The position numbers and the translations under genes are program-made. A stretch of 64,000 nucleotides of DNA, taken from contig NZ_JAMYJR010000013.1 of assembly GCF_024137025.1 (NCBI RefSeq), forward strand, positions 391,860-455,859, read 5' to 3'. This DNA comes from Paractinoplanes aksuensis (GTDB lineage Bacteria > Actinomycetota > Actinomycetes > Mycobacteriales > Micromonosporaceae). Shown in pieces: positions 8,610 to 15,530 of the stretch (position 1 is the stretch's first letter; each line of letters starts with the position of its first letter). The notes under the pieces are model-generated. The model did not search any database. It was given only the letters and a program-made list of their open reading frames with translations, and had not been told where the DNA came from.

Positions 8610-10735
8610 GCGACCAGGCGTCACTGCTGATCATCGAGCGAGCCGAACGGGAGATCCTGCAGCTCGCGCCAGCCGACATCGGTGCCGTCTACAAGTTCAT
8701 GCACAAGTTCCGGAACAATCCGGAACAGCCTGGCCTGAACCTCAAGATGCTGCACGGCGACAGCCGGCTGATGTCCGCGCGAGTGAAGCGTGATCTCCGA
8801 GCTCTGCTGCTGCACGTGGGTGAGCGCGAGTACCTGCTGATCGGGGTAGACCATCGCGGCTCGGTCTACGACGACCTCAGCAAGTACGCGTATCAGATCA
8901 ACCGGATCACCGGCGGCATCGAGATCGTCGACCTCGACGCGATCGACTTGCAACCGGTCGGAGACAGCATCGTGGGCCGTGCGCTGCGGCCGGGCGACAA
9001 GCCGCTGTTCGCCGACTTCACCGATGCGCAGCTCGTCACCCTCGGTGTGTCCGAACCTTTGCTTCCCCGCATCCGGCAGCTGGTGGGCGAGGACGACCTG
9101 ATGACGTTGCTGGACCGGGCGCCGCAGCTCACGGTCGACGTCCTCTTCGCGCTTTTCGACGGGCGATCTTATGAAGAGGTGCTGGAACAGATCACCCAAC
9201 CGGTCCGCGCCGGCGAAACGGTCGATGTCGAGGACTTTGAGGCCGCCGTGCGCCGACCCGTCAGCCAGGTCGCCACCGACGACGAAGCGCTGAAGTTCAT
9301 GCTGGCTGAGTCGTTCTCGAGCTGGCAGGTTTTCCTGCATCCGACCCAGCGCAGGTTGGTCGAGCGCCGGTACAGCGGCCCGGCGAGGGTCGGCGGCGGC
9401 CCAGGCACCGGCAAGACGATCGTGGCCCTGCACCGGGTCGTCCACCTGGCCCAGCAGCTACCGGCCGGCACGGACAAGCCGATCCTGCTGACCACGTTCA
9501 ATCGCAACCTCGCCGCGGACCTCCGAACTCGGCTGTCGACGCTCGGCGGCGACGCTGTCCTGAACCGGGTCGAGGTCATCAACGTCGACCGGCTGGCGGC
9601 CCGCGTCGTGGCCGAGCTCGACCCGGGCGCCCCCAAACGAAAGCTTGACGATGGTCAGGTGCCGCAACTGTGGCGCAAGTTCCTGACCACCGAGGTCGGC
9701 GAGACCCCCTGGGACGCGGACTTCCTCGCGTCGGAGTGGGAGCAAGTCATTCTCGGCCAGGCCTTGGCCACCCGGACCGCCTACTTCAGAGCCCGGCGTC
9801 CGTATCGGGGCCGCAACCTCACCCGGATCGAGCGCGACCAGGTGTGGGAACTCAGCGAGCGTTTCGTCCGCTGGCTGGCGGCTCAGGACTCCTGGACCTG
9901 GCGACAGGTGGCGGTTCGAGCGGCCGCGCTGGAGACGACGAAAGCCGAAGCCGGATCCCGCCGCTTCCGGCATGTCGTCGTTGACGAGGCCCAGGACCTC
10001 AGCGCCGCCCACTGGCGCATGCTGCGCGCCATGGCCCCGTCCGCGCCGGACGACATGTTCCTCACAGGCGATACACACCAGCGGATATACGACCACCAAG
10101 TGACGCTGGGCAGCCTGGGAATCAACATTCGGGGTCGCTCGTCCCGGTTGACGCTGAGCTACCGGACCACGCGGCAGATCCTCGCCACTGCGATGCAGAT
10201 CATGAGTGGCGAGACCTACGACGACCTCGACGGCGGGCAGGAGGACCTGGCCGGTTATCGCTCGCTGCTCCGAGGTGATTCGCCGATTCTCTGTGGTGCG
10301 TCCACGTGGTCGGAAGAACGCGAACTGATCGCGGCTCAGCTCGCGGAGTGGAGCATGCCGCTGGATGGTTCCGTGGCCGTCTGCGTTCCGACCAAGGAAC
10401 TGGCCAATGACGTGGCCGCCACGCTGGAGTCCGAAGGTATCGACTCGGTCGAGATCGGCCCGGACGGCCCGAAGCGCCCGGACGGAGTTCACGTCGGCAC
10501 GATGCACCGGTTCAAGGGCCTCGAATATCAGAGGATTATCATCGCAGGAGTCTCCGACGGCCTGGTTCCGCGTCAGGTGATCAACCGGTACCGGGATGCT
10601 GACCCCCGTAGGTTCAAGCGAGAACAACAACGAGATCGGTCGTTGCTGTTCGTGGCAGCTACCCGAGCACGGGACGACCTGGCCATCTTCTGGCATGGAA
10701 CGCCCAGTCCGTTTCTTCCCGGCAATAGGCAATGA
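8606..10735 (+). CDS. RelE-fold domain fused to UvrD/Rep-type SF1 helicase, copy 2
   Basis: Paralogue of the helicase upstream of the kinase, 709 residues, with the same layout: RelE-like N-terminus (1-105), a linker, then full SF1A motifs including GGGPGTGKT near 262, VVDEAQDLSAAHW, GDTHQRIYD, LSYRTT, TMHRFKGLEYQ and VAATRAR. Long stretches match copy 1 residue for residue (for example HPTQRRL and TTFNRNLAADLRTRL), while the RelE-like part and the mid-linker differ more. It stops soon after the last motif and lacks the tail of copy 1. The ATG overlaps the kinase stop (ATGA), making it the last gene of the coupled set. Retention of two catalytically intact copies suggests distinct jobs or a heteromeric complex. 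Confidence 0.88.
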   Translation: MSDQASLLIIERAEREILQLAPADIGAVYKFMHKFRNNPEQPGLNLKMLHGDSRLMSARVKRDLRALLLHVGEREYLLIGVDHRGSVYDDLSKYAYQINRITGGIEIVDLDAIDLQPVGDSIVGRALRPGDKPLFADFTDAQLVTLGVSEPLLPRIRQLVGEDDLMTLLDRAPQLTVDVLFALFDGRSYEEVLEQITQPVRAGETVDVEDFEAAVRRPVSQVATDDEALKFMLAESFSSWQVFLHPTQRRLVERRYSGPARVGGGPGTGKTIVALHRVVHLAQQLPAGTDKPILLTTFNRNLAADLRTRLSTLGGDAVLNRVEVINVDRLAARVVAELDPGAPKRKLDDGQVPQLWRKFLTTEVGETPWDADFLASEWEQVILGQALATRTAYFRARRPYRGRNLTRIERDQVWELSERFVRWLAAQDSWTWRQVAVRAAALETTKAEAGSRRFRHVVVDEAQDLSAAHWRMLRAMAPSAPDDMFLTGDTHQRIYDHQVTLGSLGINIRGRSSRLTLSYRTTRQILATAMQIMSGETYDDLDGGQEDLAGYRSLLRGDSPILCGASTWSEERELIAAQLAEWSMPLDGSVAVCVPTKELANDVAATLESEGIDSVEIGPDGPKRPDGVHVGTMHRFKGLEYQRIIIAGVSDGLVPRQVINRYRDADPRRFKREQQRDRSLLFVAATRARDDLAIFWHGTPSPFLPGNRQ

Positions 10736-10763
10736 CCTGGCCGCGCTGCTGACAAGTCCGAAA

Positions 10764-11333
10764 CTACGCCACGCGGCCATTGGCGTAGTGGATCCGGAAT
10801 CCTAAATGATCCGCGAGGGGTGCCCAGCGCTGAGATCGCATCGTGCGTTCGGCGGCATCGACCCGATTTCCGTTTACGAGATGGTTCAACAAGACCAGCT
10901 CGAAAGACGCAGCCTCCATCCAGTCGACGTCTCGAGCGAACCCGCAGATCATCGCCGCGCCTGTGACCTCGAGAAAGTTGGTCAGAACCGCGTCAGAAGC
11001 CCGCATGACCGAGCAGCTGGCAAAATACAGGCGCTTTCCCTTGCAACCGCCTTCGAGATTTTCGGCAACCGCATCAAGTTCAACCGCACTCTGGTCGGTG
11101 ACCCACAGTCGGCTCGCCTCGCCGTGCATCGCGAAGTAGCCTACCTTGAACCGAGTATACCGACGCTCAGTCCAGCGCTTGAGGAAGTAGTGCAATTCCT
11201 CAGGAGTCGCAACATCCTTGTGAATGAACGAGCACATTTTCAGTCTGTCAAGAAGCTCCAGGGTCGGCAGAACCGAGCTGCGGTCCGTCAGGCTTCGGTG
11301 CCACTGCCCTTCGACGCAAAATATCCCATTCAT
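10764..11333 (-). CDS. Small His/Cys-dyad protein, CHAT/caspase-like (DUF6642-type)
   Basis: A 189-residue protein that I associate from memory with the DUF6642 family. The start was chosen because GGAAGG lies about 7 bases upstream of the ATG; an in-frame extension with a CCARCG zinc-ribbon-like stretch has no comparable site. His70 in GYFAMHG follows a hydrophobic strand, and Cys107 in LYFASCSV follows another. This spacing and context resemble the catalytic His and Cys of caspase/CHAT-clan proteases. The conserved-looking N-terminus (NGIFCVEGQW) and a central DVDWMEAASFELVLL segment are also notable. It is convergent with the helicase operon, 28 bp from its end. Protease activity is an inference; the family function is not known to me. 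Confidence 0.75.
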   Translation of the reverse strand: MNGIFCVEGQWHRSLTDRSSVLPTLELLDRLKMCSFIHKDVATPEELHYFLKRWTERRYTRFKVGYFAMHGEASRLWVTDQSAVELDAVAENLEGGCKGKRLYFASCSVMRASDAVLTNFLEVTGAAMICGFARDVDWMEAASFELVLLNHLVNGNRVDAAERTMRSQRWAPLADHLGFRIHYANGRVA

Positions 11334-11538
11334 GAGTGCCTTCCGATGTGAGATTGCGACCTTATTGGACGATCCGCAGCGGGCGCAACAGGTGGTTTGG
11401 GCGATGGGGGAGATTGCCTGGTCATCGCCCCCAACCATGGGCACATTGACGGCTGAGAGGCGCGATTCTTAAGTTCAGGTGCCCGGCGGGTACCCCCAGA
11501 AAGCGCGGCGCGGCAGACTGCCGAGCGGGGAGGTCTCG

Positions 11539-12300
11539 ATGGCAGGCAAGTATGAGCCACTTACAAAGGCTCTGAGATCCGCTCAGGGGCGCGGACAGGA
11601 CATCGTCGAGTTCGACTTCGACGACGTAGGCCGTCTTGTCGGTGGATTGCCGCAGTCGGCGGATCTGCGGCAGTGGTGGGCCAACGGCAGCCAGAGCCAG
11701 GCGCTGGCGTGGCGTGCCGCCGGGTTCCATGTCGACCATGTCTGGCTTCTCCGGCGGCGGGTGCGGTTTGCCCGCGGCGAGACCTACCACGACCGAGGCC
11801 GGGTTCCCCTCGCCGGCGTCGGTCAGCCACAGGCCACGCCGGTCGAACGAGCGCCGGTCGGCGCTCCGGTCGACGTGAGGGTGCGAATTCAGTGGTGTGA
11901 CGCCGGGACAGTGGTCCTTGACGGCCAGGGAAAGTTGACCTTCGAGCGACTCGAGCAGACCGCGGGGTTGTATCGGTTGACCCTCACCGGAAGTGTCACC
12001 GGCAGGCGTCCGCAGATCTATGTTGGCGAGACGGACAACCTTCGTCGTCGTTTGGCCGGCAACTATCGCAATCCCGGGCCCAGCCAGCAGACCAGCCTGC
12101 GGATCAACGCGCTTCTGCGGGCGCACCTCGCCGTCGGTGGGAAGGTCGAGGTTGCCGTCGCCACCGCTGCGACGGTGTGGTTCAAAGATGTGGAGCAACC
12201 GTTGAGCCTGGCCCACAAGGCGGGCCGGTTGCTAGGGGAGAACGCGGCGCTCGTCCACGAGATGGCTGGTGCCGGCGCGGACATTGTGAACCTCGGATGA
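11539..12300 (+). CDS. DUF7662-like / GIY-YIG nuclease-like protein
   Basis: A 253-residue protein. The ATG is preceded by GGGGAGG at good spacing, which rules out a longer upstream start. Residues about 3-75 (KYEPLTKAL, FDFDDVGRLVGG-LPQSA, WWAN, QALAWRAAGF) match the compact domain I know as DUF7662 in many actinobacterial proteins. Residues about 143-250 look like a divergent GIY-YIG fold: GLYRLTL, then PQIYVGETDNLRRRL and a later Asn-containing helix. The following gene starts inside its stop codon, so the two are probably made together. DUF7662 is often coupled to other domains, and a nuclease fusion next to defence-type genes suggests DNA surveillance or restriction. Catalysis is unproven because the GIY motif is relaxed to GLY. 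Confidence 0.75.
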   Translation: MAGKYEPLTKALRSAQGRGQDIVEFDFDDVGRLVGGLPQSADLRQWWANGSQSQALAWRAAGFHVDHVWLLRRRVRFARGETYHDRGRVPLAGVGQPQATPVERAPVGAPVDVRVRIQWCDAGTVVLDGQGKLTFERLEQTAGLYRLTLTGSVTGRRPQIYVGETDNLRRRLAGNYRNPGPSQQTSLRINALLRAHLAVGGKVEVAVATAATVWFKDVEQPLSLAHKAGRLLGENAALVHEMAGAGADIVNLG

Positions 12301-12815
12301 CTGGCCCCGAAAAGTCACCGACGGCTCGAGAGCTGGCGGCTGCCCTTGACGCGTACCGGCCGGCCCGGCAGAGGTTTCTGGCTGAGGTTGGCGTGCCGAT
12401 GTCGAACCGCGATCCGCTCGCGGAATTCAGTGAGCGATTTGTGCATGCGTTGATGGGAGGCACACTCGCCAACAGCCGAGTTCAAGCCGGGCACGATCTT
12501 GTGTTGGCCGATGGGCAGAGGGTCCAGGTGCGCTATTTGGCCAACACCGGACCGGCATGGGTGAACGAGCATCTGGTGCACCTGATCTCAGAGGTCGATC
12601 AGTATGCCTTGGTCATCATCGTGAAGTTCGAGATCGCCGGCGTCGTCGTCTTCCCCAAGAACCTGGAACCTGTCTGCGCAGCGCTCGGCAAACGTCATCC
12701 GCGGCAGGCTGAGCAGCTGCAGTTCACTCGCGCGAACTGGCTGGCCATCCAGAACGACATCGATAGGTTCCGAGCTCTGGATATGCGAGTTTGGCTGCCG
12801 CCATTTCTCGCGTGA
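12297..12815 (+). CDS. Restriction-endonuclease-like protein, function uncertain
   Basis: A 172-residue soluble protein coupled to the GIY-YIG gene by an ATGA overlap. The centre has the look of a PD-(D/E)XK core: Glu43/Glu46 in a helix (DPLAEFSERFV), then Asp67 in GHDLVLADG, then QVRY (77-80), where the canonical nuclease would show Q-x-K. A strand YALVIIVKF follows. I recall similar actinobacterial proteins with restriction-endonuclease-like annotation (DUF6998-like). The Lys-to-Arg change at position 79 may weaken catalysis, or may mean the protein only binds DNA. Confidence that this is a real gene is high; confidence in the fold is moderate. Confidence 0.68.
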   Translation: MTGPEKSPTARELAAALDAYRPARQRFLAEVGVPMSNRDPLAEFSERFVHALMGGTLANSRVQAGHDLVLADGQRVQVRYLANTGPAWVNEHLVHLISEVDQYALVIIVKFEIAGVVVFPKNLEPVCAALGKRHPRQAEQLQFTRANWLAIQNDIDRFRALDMRVWLPPFLA

Positions 12816-12995
12816 CCGATCGGACCATGTCGGCGAACACGCTTCATAAAGCGAAGTCCGGCCACACTTCAGTGCCGCCGACCAAAGCACTGCGGTGCGC
12901 GGAGCGCGGCACCGGGTCGGTGGCGTACGTGAAGCGCCGGTGGCCCGGATGCATTCTCGGTAAGGCGGACCTCGTCGACGTAGTGCGTCGCTGAT

Positions 12996-13556
12996 TCAGC
13001 GGTCGCGCCACGAGAGCGGGGACAGGGTGACCGCGGCTTCGGCGATTTTGCGGCTTGTCTCGGTGTGGAAGCTCTTTCGGGCGGAGTCGATCCAGCCTTC
13101 CGTTCGGCTGACGCCGGTTTCGCGGTATTCGACGGCTTGAAGGAGCATCTCGAGCTTGTCGGCGTCCTTGGCGCATCGGGCTTCGAGGGTCTCGCGCGCC
13201 TCGTACTCGGCGACGGCGCCGCGGACGGCCTCTTGGGACTGGGGAGGGAGCTCGGCGGTCTGGTCGGCCGTGATCTGGCGTGGGTCGGGCTTGGTCAGGT
13301 AGGCGGTCGCTGTATGGGGGAGATCGCCTGTCCTGGTCTCTTGGGTGTCGTGCCACAGGGCGAGAAAGGCGGCTCGGGCGGGATCGGCGCCCTCTTCGGC
13401 TGCGATCAGCGCGGCCAACTGGGCGGCGCGCATGGTGTGCTCGGCGACCGATTCGGGGTCGCGGACGCCGATATGCCACCAGCCGGAGCGGCGGATGCGC
13501 TTGAGCAGGCCGAGTTCGTAGCCGAATCCGGCCAAGGCTTCAGCGTCCTCTGCCAC
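12996..13556 (-). CDS. HD-domain phosphohydrolase (HDDC2/YfbR-like)
   Basis: A 186-residue HD-superfamily hydrolase, resembling human HDDC2 and bacterial 5'-deoxynucleotidase YfbR. Metal-binding residues are visible: His in DPESVAEHTMRAAQLA, the HD pair in FLALWHDTQETRTGDLP, and a later Asp in CAKDADKLEMLLQA. Length and motif spacing fit the family. It is followed on the same strand by nothing obvious and preceded, 11 bp away, by an XRE-type regulator, so the two probably form a transcription unit. Enzymes of this group dephosphorylate deoxynucleoside monophosphates; whether that has any connection to the upstream defence-type genes is unknown. Confidence 0.88.
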   Translation of the reverse strand: MAEDAEALAGFGYELGLLKRIRRSGWWHIGVRDPESVAEHTMRAAQLAALIAAEEGADPARAAFLALWHDTQETRTGDLPHTATAYLTKPDPRQITADQTAELPPQSQEAVRGAVAEYEARETLEARCAKDADKLEMLLQAVEYRETGVSRTEGWIDSARKSFHTETSRKIAEAAVTLSPLSWRDR

Positions 13557-13567
13557 GGGGTCCCTCT

Positions 13568-14746
13568 CTACCTGTCGGCGATGCGCACCGCGTACTGGAG
13601 GCCGGCGAGCTGGTTTCGTCCGCTGCGACCCAGGGTGTCACTGGAGGCGAGCCTATCGAGGACCTCGGTGAGCGTCGCGCGCGTGGCCGGTGCGTCGTTG
13701 ATCAGGGTTGGCCGGGAAGCGATCAGGGTGTGCAGCGTCGACAGGTTCAACGGCAGGTGTGAAGTGGCCGGGTCGAGTCGCTTCAGAAGGTGATCGAGGA
13801 GCCGGATGCCGGTCCACGAGCGGGTGTCGGTGTCGAACATGAATGTGTCGTTGGTCTGGTCGGCGCTCAGCTCACCGATCCAGTAGGCCCAGTAATTGAG
13901 GTTGGCGACCTGCTGGGACTGATGTGTCATGTGGGCGACGAAGTCGTGCAGATGGGTGCCGTCTCCCGCCACGGCCAAGGCGACCGAGGCGGAGCGCGCC
14001 TCCAGCAGCTCCGCGATGTTGCCATCGGCTGGTCGTTTGCGTCCGGCCCGATCCCATTCTTGGCGGAGCCATCCGACAGTGTCGGGCCGACCGTCGAAGC
14101 CCAGCAGGTAGACCGCTTGCCGGCGGAGAAGAGCTTCATCGTTGTGCCGGGCGCGCTCGGCGATCGTCAGGAGGTGGTCGAGGAACCGCTGGCGTTCCTC
14201 GGCACCGAGTGCGGGATGTCTGGGTGTGGGACCACGTCGTGCGACGAGTGGCACGAACTCCTGCAGATGCTGCGGTGTCCGGCTGAGGATCGGCCAGAGG
14301 ATCAGATTCGTGATCGTCCAGCGGTGGACACTGGCCGCCAGGGGATGGCTGTCAGGGCTCACCCACGCCGCGCCGGCCGTGACGCCGGTGGCGAGCACCT
14401 GATCCGCCTCGACCGCCTCACGAAGGCGCAGCCCGGTCGAGGCTGGAGCGCCCAGCCGCGACAGTCGGCTGCACAAACGAAGGAAGTCGCCGGCGCTCAC
14501 GGCTGAGAGCGGCCGGCGACCCGATTCCCACCCCTGAATGGTGGTGACGTCAGCCTCCAGCACTTCCGCGAGTTTCTCCTGGGTCAACCCGGCCGATTGT
14601 CGGGCCAGGCGCAGCACGGAACCCGAAATAAGCCCTGACGCGCGCGAACCCTGACTGTCAGTCAGAGTTGCCGAATTGCGCGTCAAGAAGTCCTCCCGGA
14701 ATCGCTTTGCCGTGTGTCTCTGACCTGTACTGCCAGTCTGTTCCAC
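13568..14746 (-). CDS. XRE-family helix-turn-helix regulator with long C-terminal domain
   Basis: A 392-residue DNA-binding protein of the kind common in streptomycetes and Micromonosporaceae. The helix-turn-helix is at about 42-95 (SVLRLARQSAGLTQEKLAEVLEADVTTIQGWESGRRPL). The remaining roughly 290 residues are helical with a Trp-rich segment (NLNYWAYWIGEL) and no recognised enzyme motifs. The first 40 residues look poorly conserved, so the true start may lie a little downstream, though no internal Met is available. Two small Cys-containing proteins are transcribed divergently 69 bp away, a neighbourhood I have seen repeatedly with this regulator family. Confidence 0.82.
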   Translation of the reverse strand: MEQTGSTGQRHTAKRFREDFLTRNSATLTDSQGSRASGLISGSVLRLARQSAGLTQEKLAEVLEADVTTIQGWESGRRPLSAVSAGDFLRLCSRLSRLGAPASTGLRLREAVEADQVLATGVTAGAAWVSPDSHPLAASVHRWTITNLILWPILSRTPQHLQEFVPLVARRGPTPRHPALGAEERQRFLDHLLTIAERARHNDEALLRRQAVYLLGFDGRPDTVGWLRQEWDRAGRKRPADGNIAELLEARSASVALAVAGDGTHLHDFVAHMTHQSQQVANLNYWAYWIGELSADQTNDTFMFDTDTRSWTGIRLLDHLLKRLDPATSHLPLNLSTLHTLIASRPTLINDAPATRATLTEVLDRLASSDTLGRSGRNQLAGLQYAVRIADR

Positions 14747-14815
14747 TCACGACTTGCCGATCGTACCGTCCTTTCAGCAGTGCGAGAAATCGCCATGAGA
14801 GGGAGGTGAGGTTGG

Positions 14816-15052
14816 ATGACGGGGGATACGTATTACGCGATCTCAGCCGACCGGCTGCTCAGTAGGGCTCAGGCGGTTCTTGACGAGCACGTCACCTCGA
14901 GCGCCACCGGCCGTTGCTTGGCCTGTGAGTCGGCGGGGCCCTGCTGGCGCAGGGAGAGCGCCGTCGCGATCTTCTCGCGGAGCCTGCGGTTGCCGGTGCG
15001 GCGTCCCGGAGCGAGTCGGCCCGAGTTGCTCAATGCACGCCGGGTCAGGTAG
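14816..15052 (+). CDS. Small Cys-containing actinobacterial protein
   Basis: A 78-residue protein. The ATG sits behind a purine-rich GAGGGAGGTGAG stretch that serves as ribosome-binding site. The central GRCLACESAGPCWRRESAVAIF is the conserved part: a CxxC followed seven residues later by another Cys, then a charged helix. Genes of this type regularly stand divergent to an XRE-type regulator in actinomycetes, as here. The Cys arrangement may bind a metal, but only three Cys are present. Function unknown. Confidence 0.72.
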   Translation: MTGDTYYAISADRLLSRAQAVLDEHVTSSATGRCLACESAGPCWRRESAVAIFSRSLRLPVRRPGASRPELLNARRVR

Positions 15053-15065
15053 TGATCTTGTGCAT

Positions 15066-15341
15066 ATGCCGGATCGGCCGGGCTGGAGGTGCCGGGATTG
15101 CGGGCATCCGTGGCCGTGTGACGTCAAACGCGCTGCGCTGAGATCCGAATATCGGGATGACCGCACCTCATTGCTGGTCTATCTCGGATTCTTTTTCGCC
15201 GAGGCGGTCGATGATCTTTCCGCAACGGGATCGTTCGATTTGCACGAGCGATTTCTGGGGCTGGCAGGTCGTCTACTCGGCAGCGGGGGCGACGAAAGTG
15301 CCGCGGCCGACGACGGTGACGACCAGGCCTCGTTCGCGTAG
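15066..15341 (+). CDS. Small Cys-motif protein, often labelled 'flavin reductase'
   Basis: A 91-residue protein with an N-terminal WRCRDCGHPWPCDVKRAAL (CxxC then Cys) and a helical remainder (LVYLGFFFAEAVDDL). Close relatives are widely but doubtfully annotated as flavin reductase; I see no flavin-binding feature. It follows the preceding small gene with a 13-bp gap and probably shares its transcript. A GTG two codons upstream could also start it. Its 3' end overlaps a GntR-type fragment on the other strand. I recall the same trio (XRE regulator plus two small proteins) from other actinomycetes. Confidence 0.7.
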   Translation: MPDRPGWRCRDCGHPWPCDVKRAALRSEYRDDRTSLLVYLGFFFAEAVDDLSATGSFDLHERFLGLAGRLLGSGGDESAAADDGDDQASFA

Positions 15342-15419
15342 TAGCTGGAGGGACTTGCGGGCTGTGCCGCGGGCGACGCCGTGCTCCTGGACCAGCTGGT
15401 TTCGGAGTGAACGATGCAT
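15273..15419 (-). pseudogene. Truncated GntR-type winged-helix fragment
   Basis: A 48-codon minus-strand frame with a translation characteristic of the second half of a GntR DNA-binding domain: LVQEHGVARGTARKSLQLL, then RERGLVVTVVGRGTFVA and a stop soon after. An intact regulator would carry about 25 further residues before this and usually an effector domain after it. An in-frame TAG lies two codons upstream of the only Met, so the N-terminal helix is missing. It overlaps the 3' end of the small gene on the other strand. It is most likely a remnant; a functional mini-protein is possible but unlikely. Confidence 0.6.
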
Positions 15420-15462
15420 CGCCTACCTAGGGCGTTCGGGGGAGCAGGCCGAACCGTTCGTT

Positions 15463-15486
15463 CCATTGATTGACATCTATCAATGG
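15463..15486. promoter_or_regulatory. 24-bp imperfect palindrome, ArsR-like operator
   Basis: Eight-base arms CCATTGAT and ATCAATGG match perfectly around TGACATCT, with a partly symmetric core (GA/TC). The layout ATTGAT...ATCAAT is what ArsR/SmtB-type repressors bind. A TTGACA hexamer lies inside it, and the Rhs gene begins 45 bp downstream. No ArsR gene is visible in this window. Confidence 0.6.
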
Positions 15487-15530
15487 GGGAAGGGTGGGGC
15501 GGACTGCCATCGCATCCACGGGGGAATGCC

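Noticed and set aside
11334..11444. N-terminal extension of the His/Cys protein with a CCARCG zinc-ribbon-like stretch
   Set aside because: A good GGAAGG ribosome-binding site supports the internal ATG, and the extension would run into the promoter of the divergent gene.
12816..12995. Short plus-strand frame after the restriction-endonuclease-like gene
   Set aside because: No ribosome-binding site, no codon bias, and no similarity to anything I recognise.
13065..13793. Plus-strand frame across the HD and XRE genes
   Set aside because: Gly-rich shadow translation; the minus strand encodes recognisable HD and helix-turn-helix proteins.
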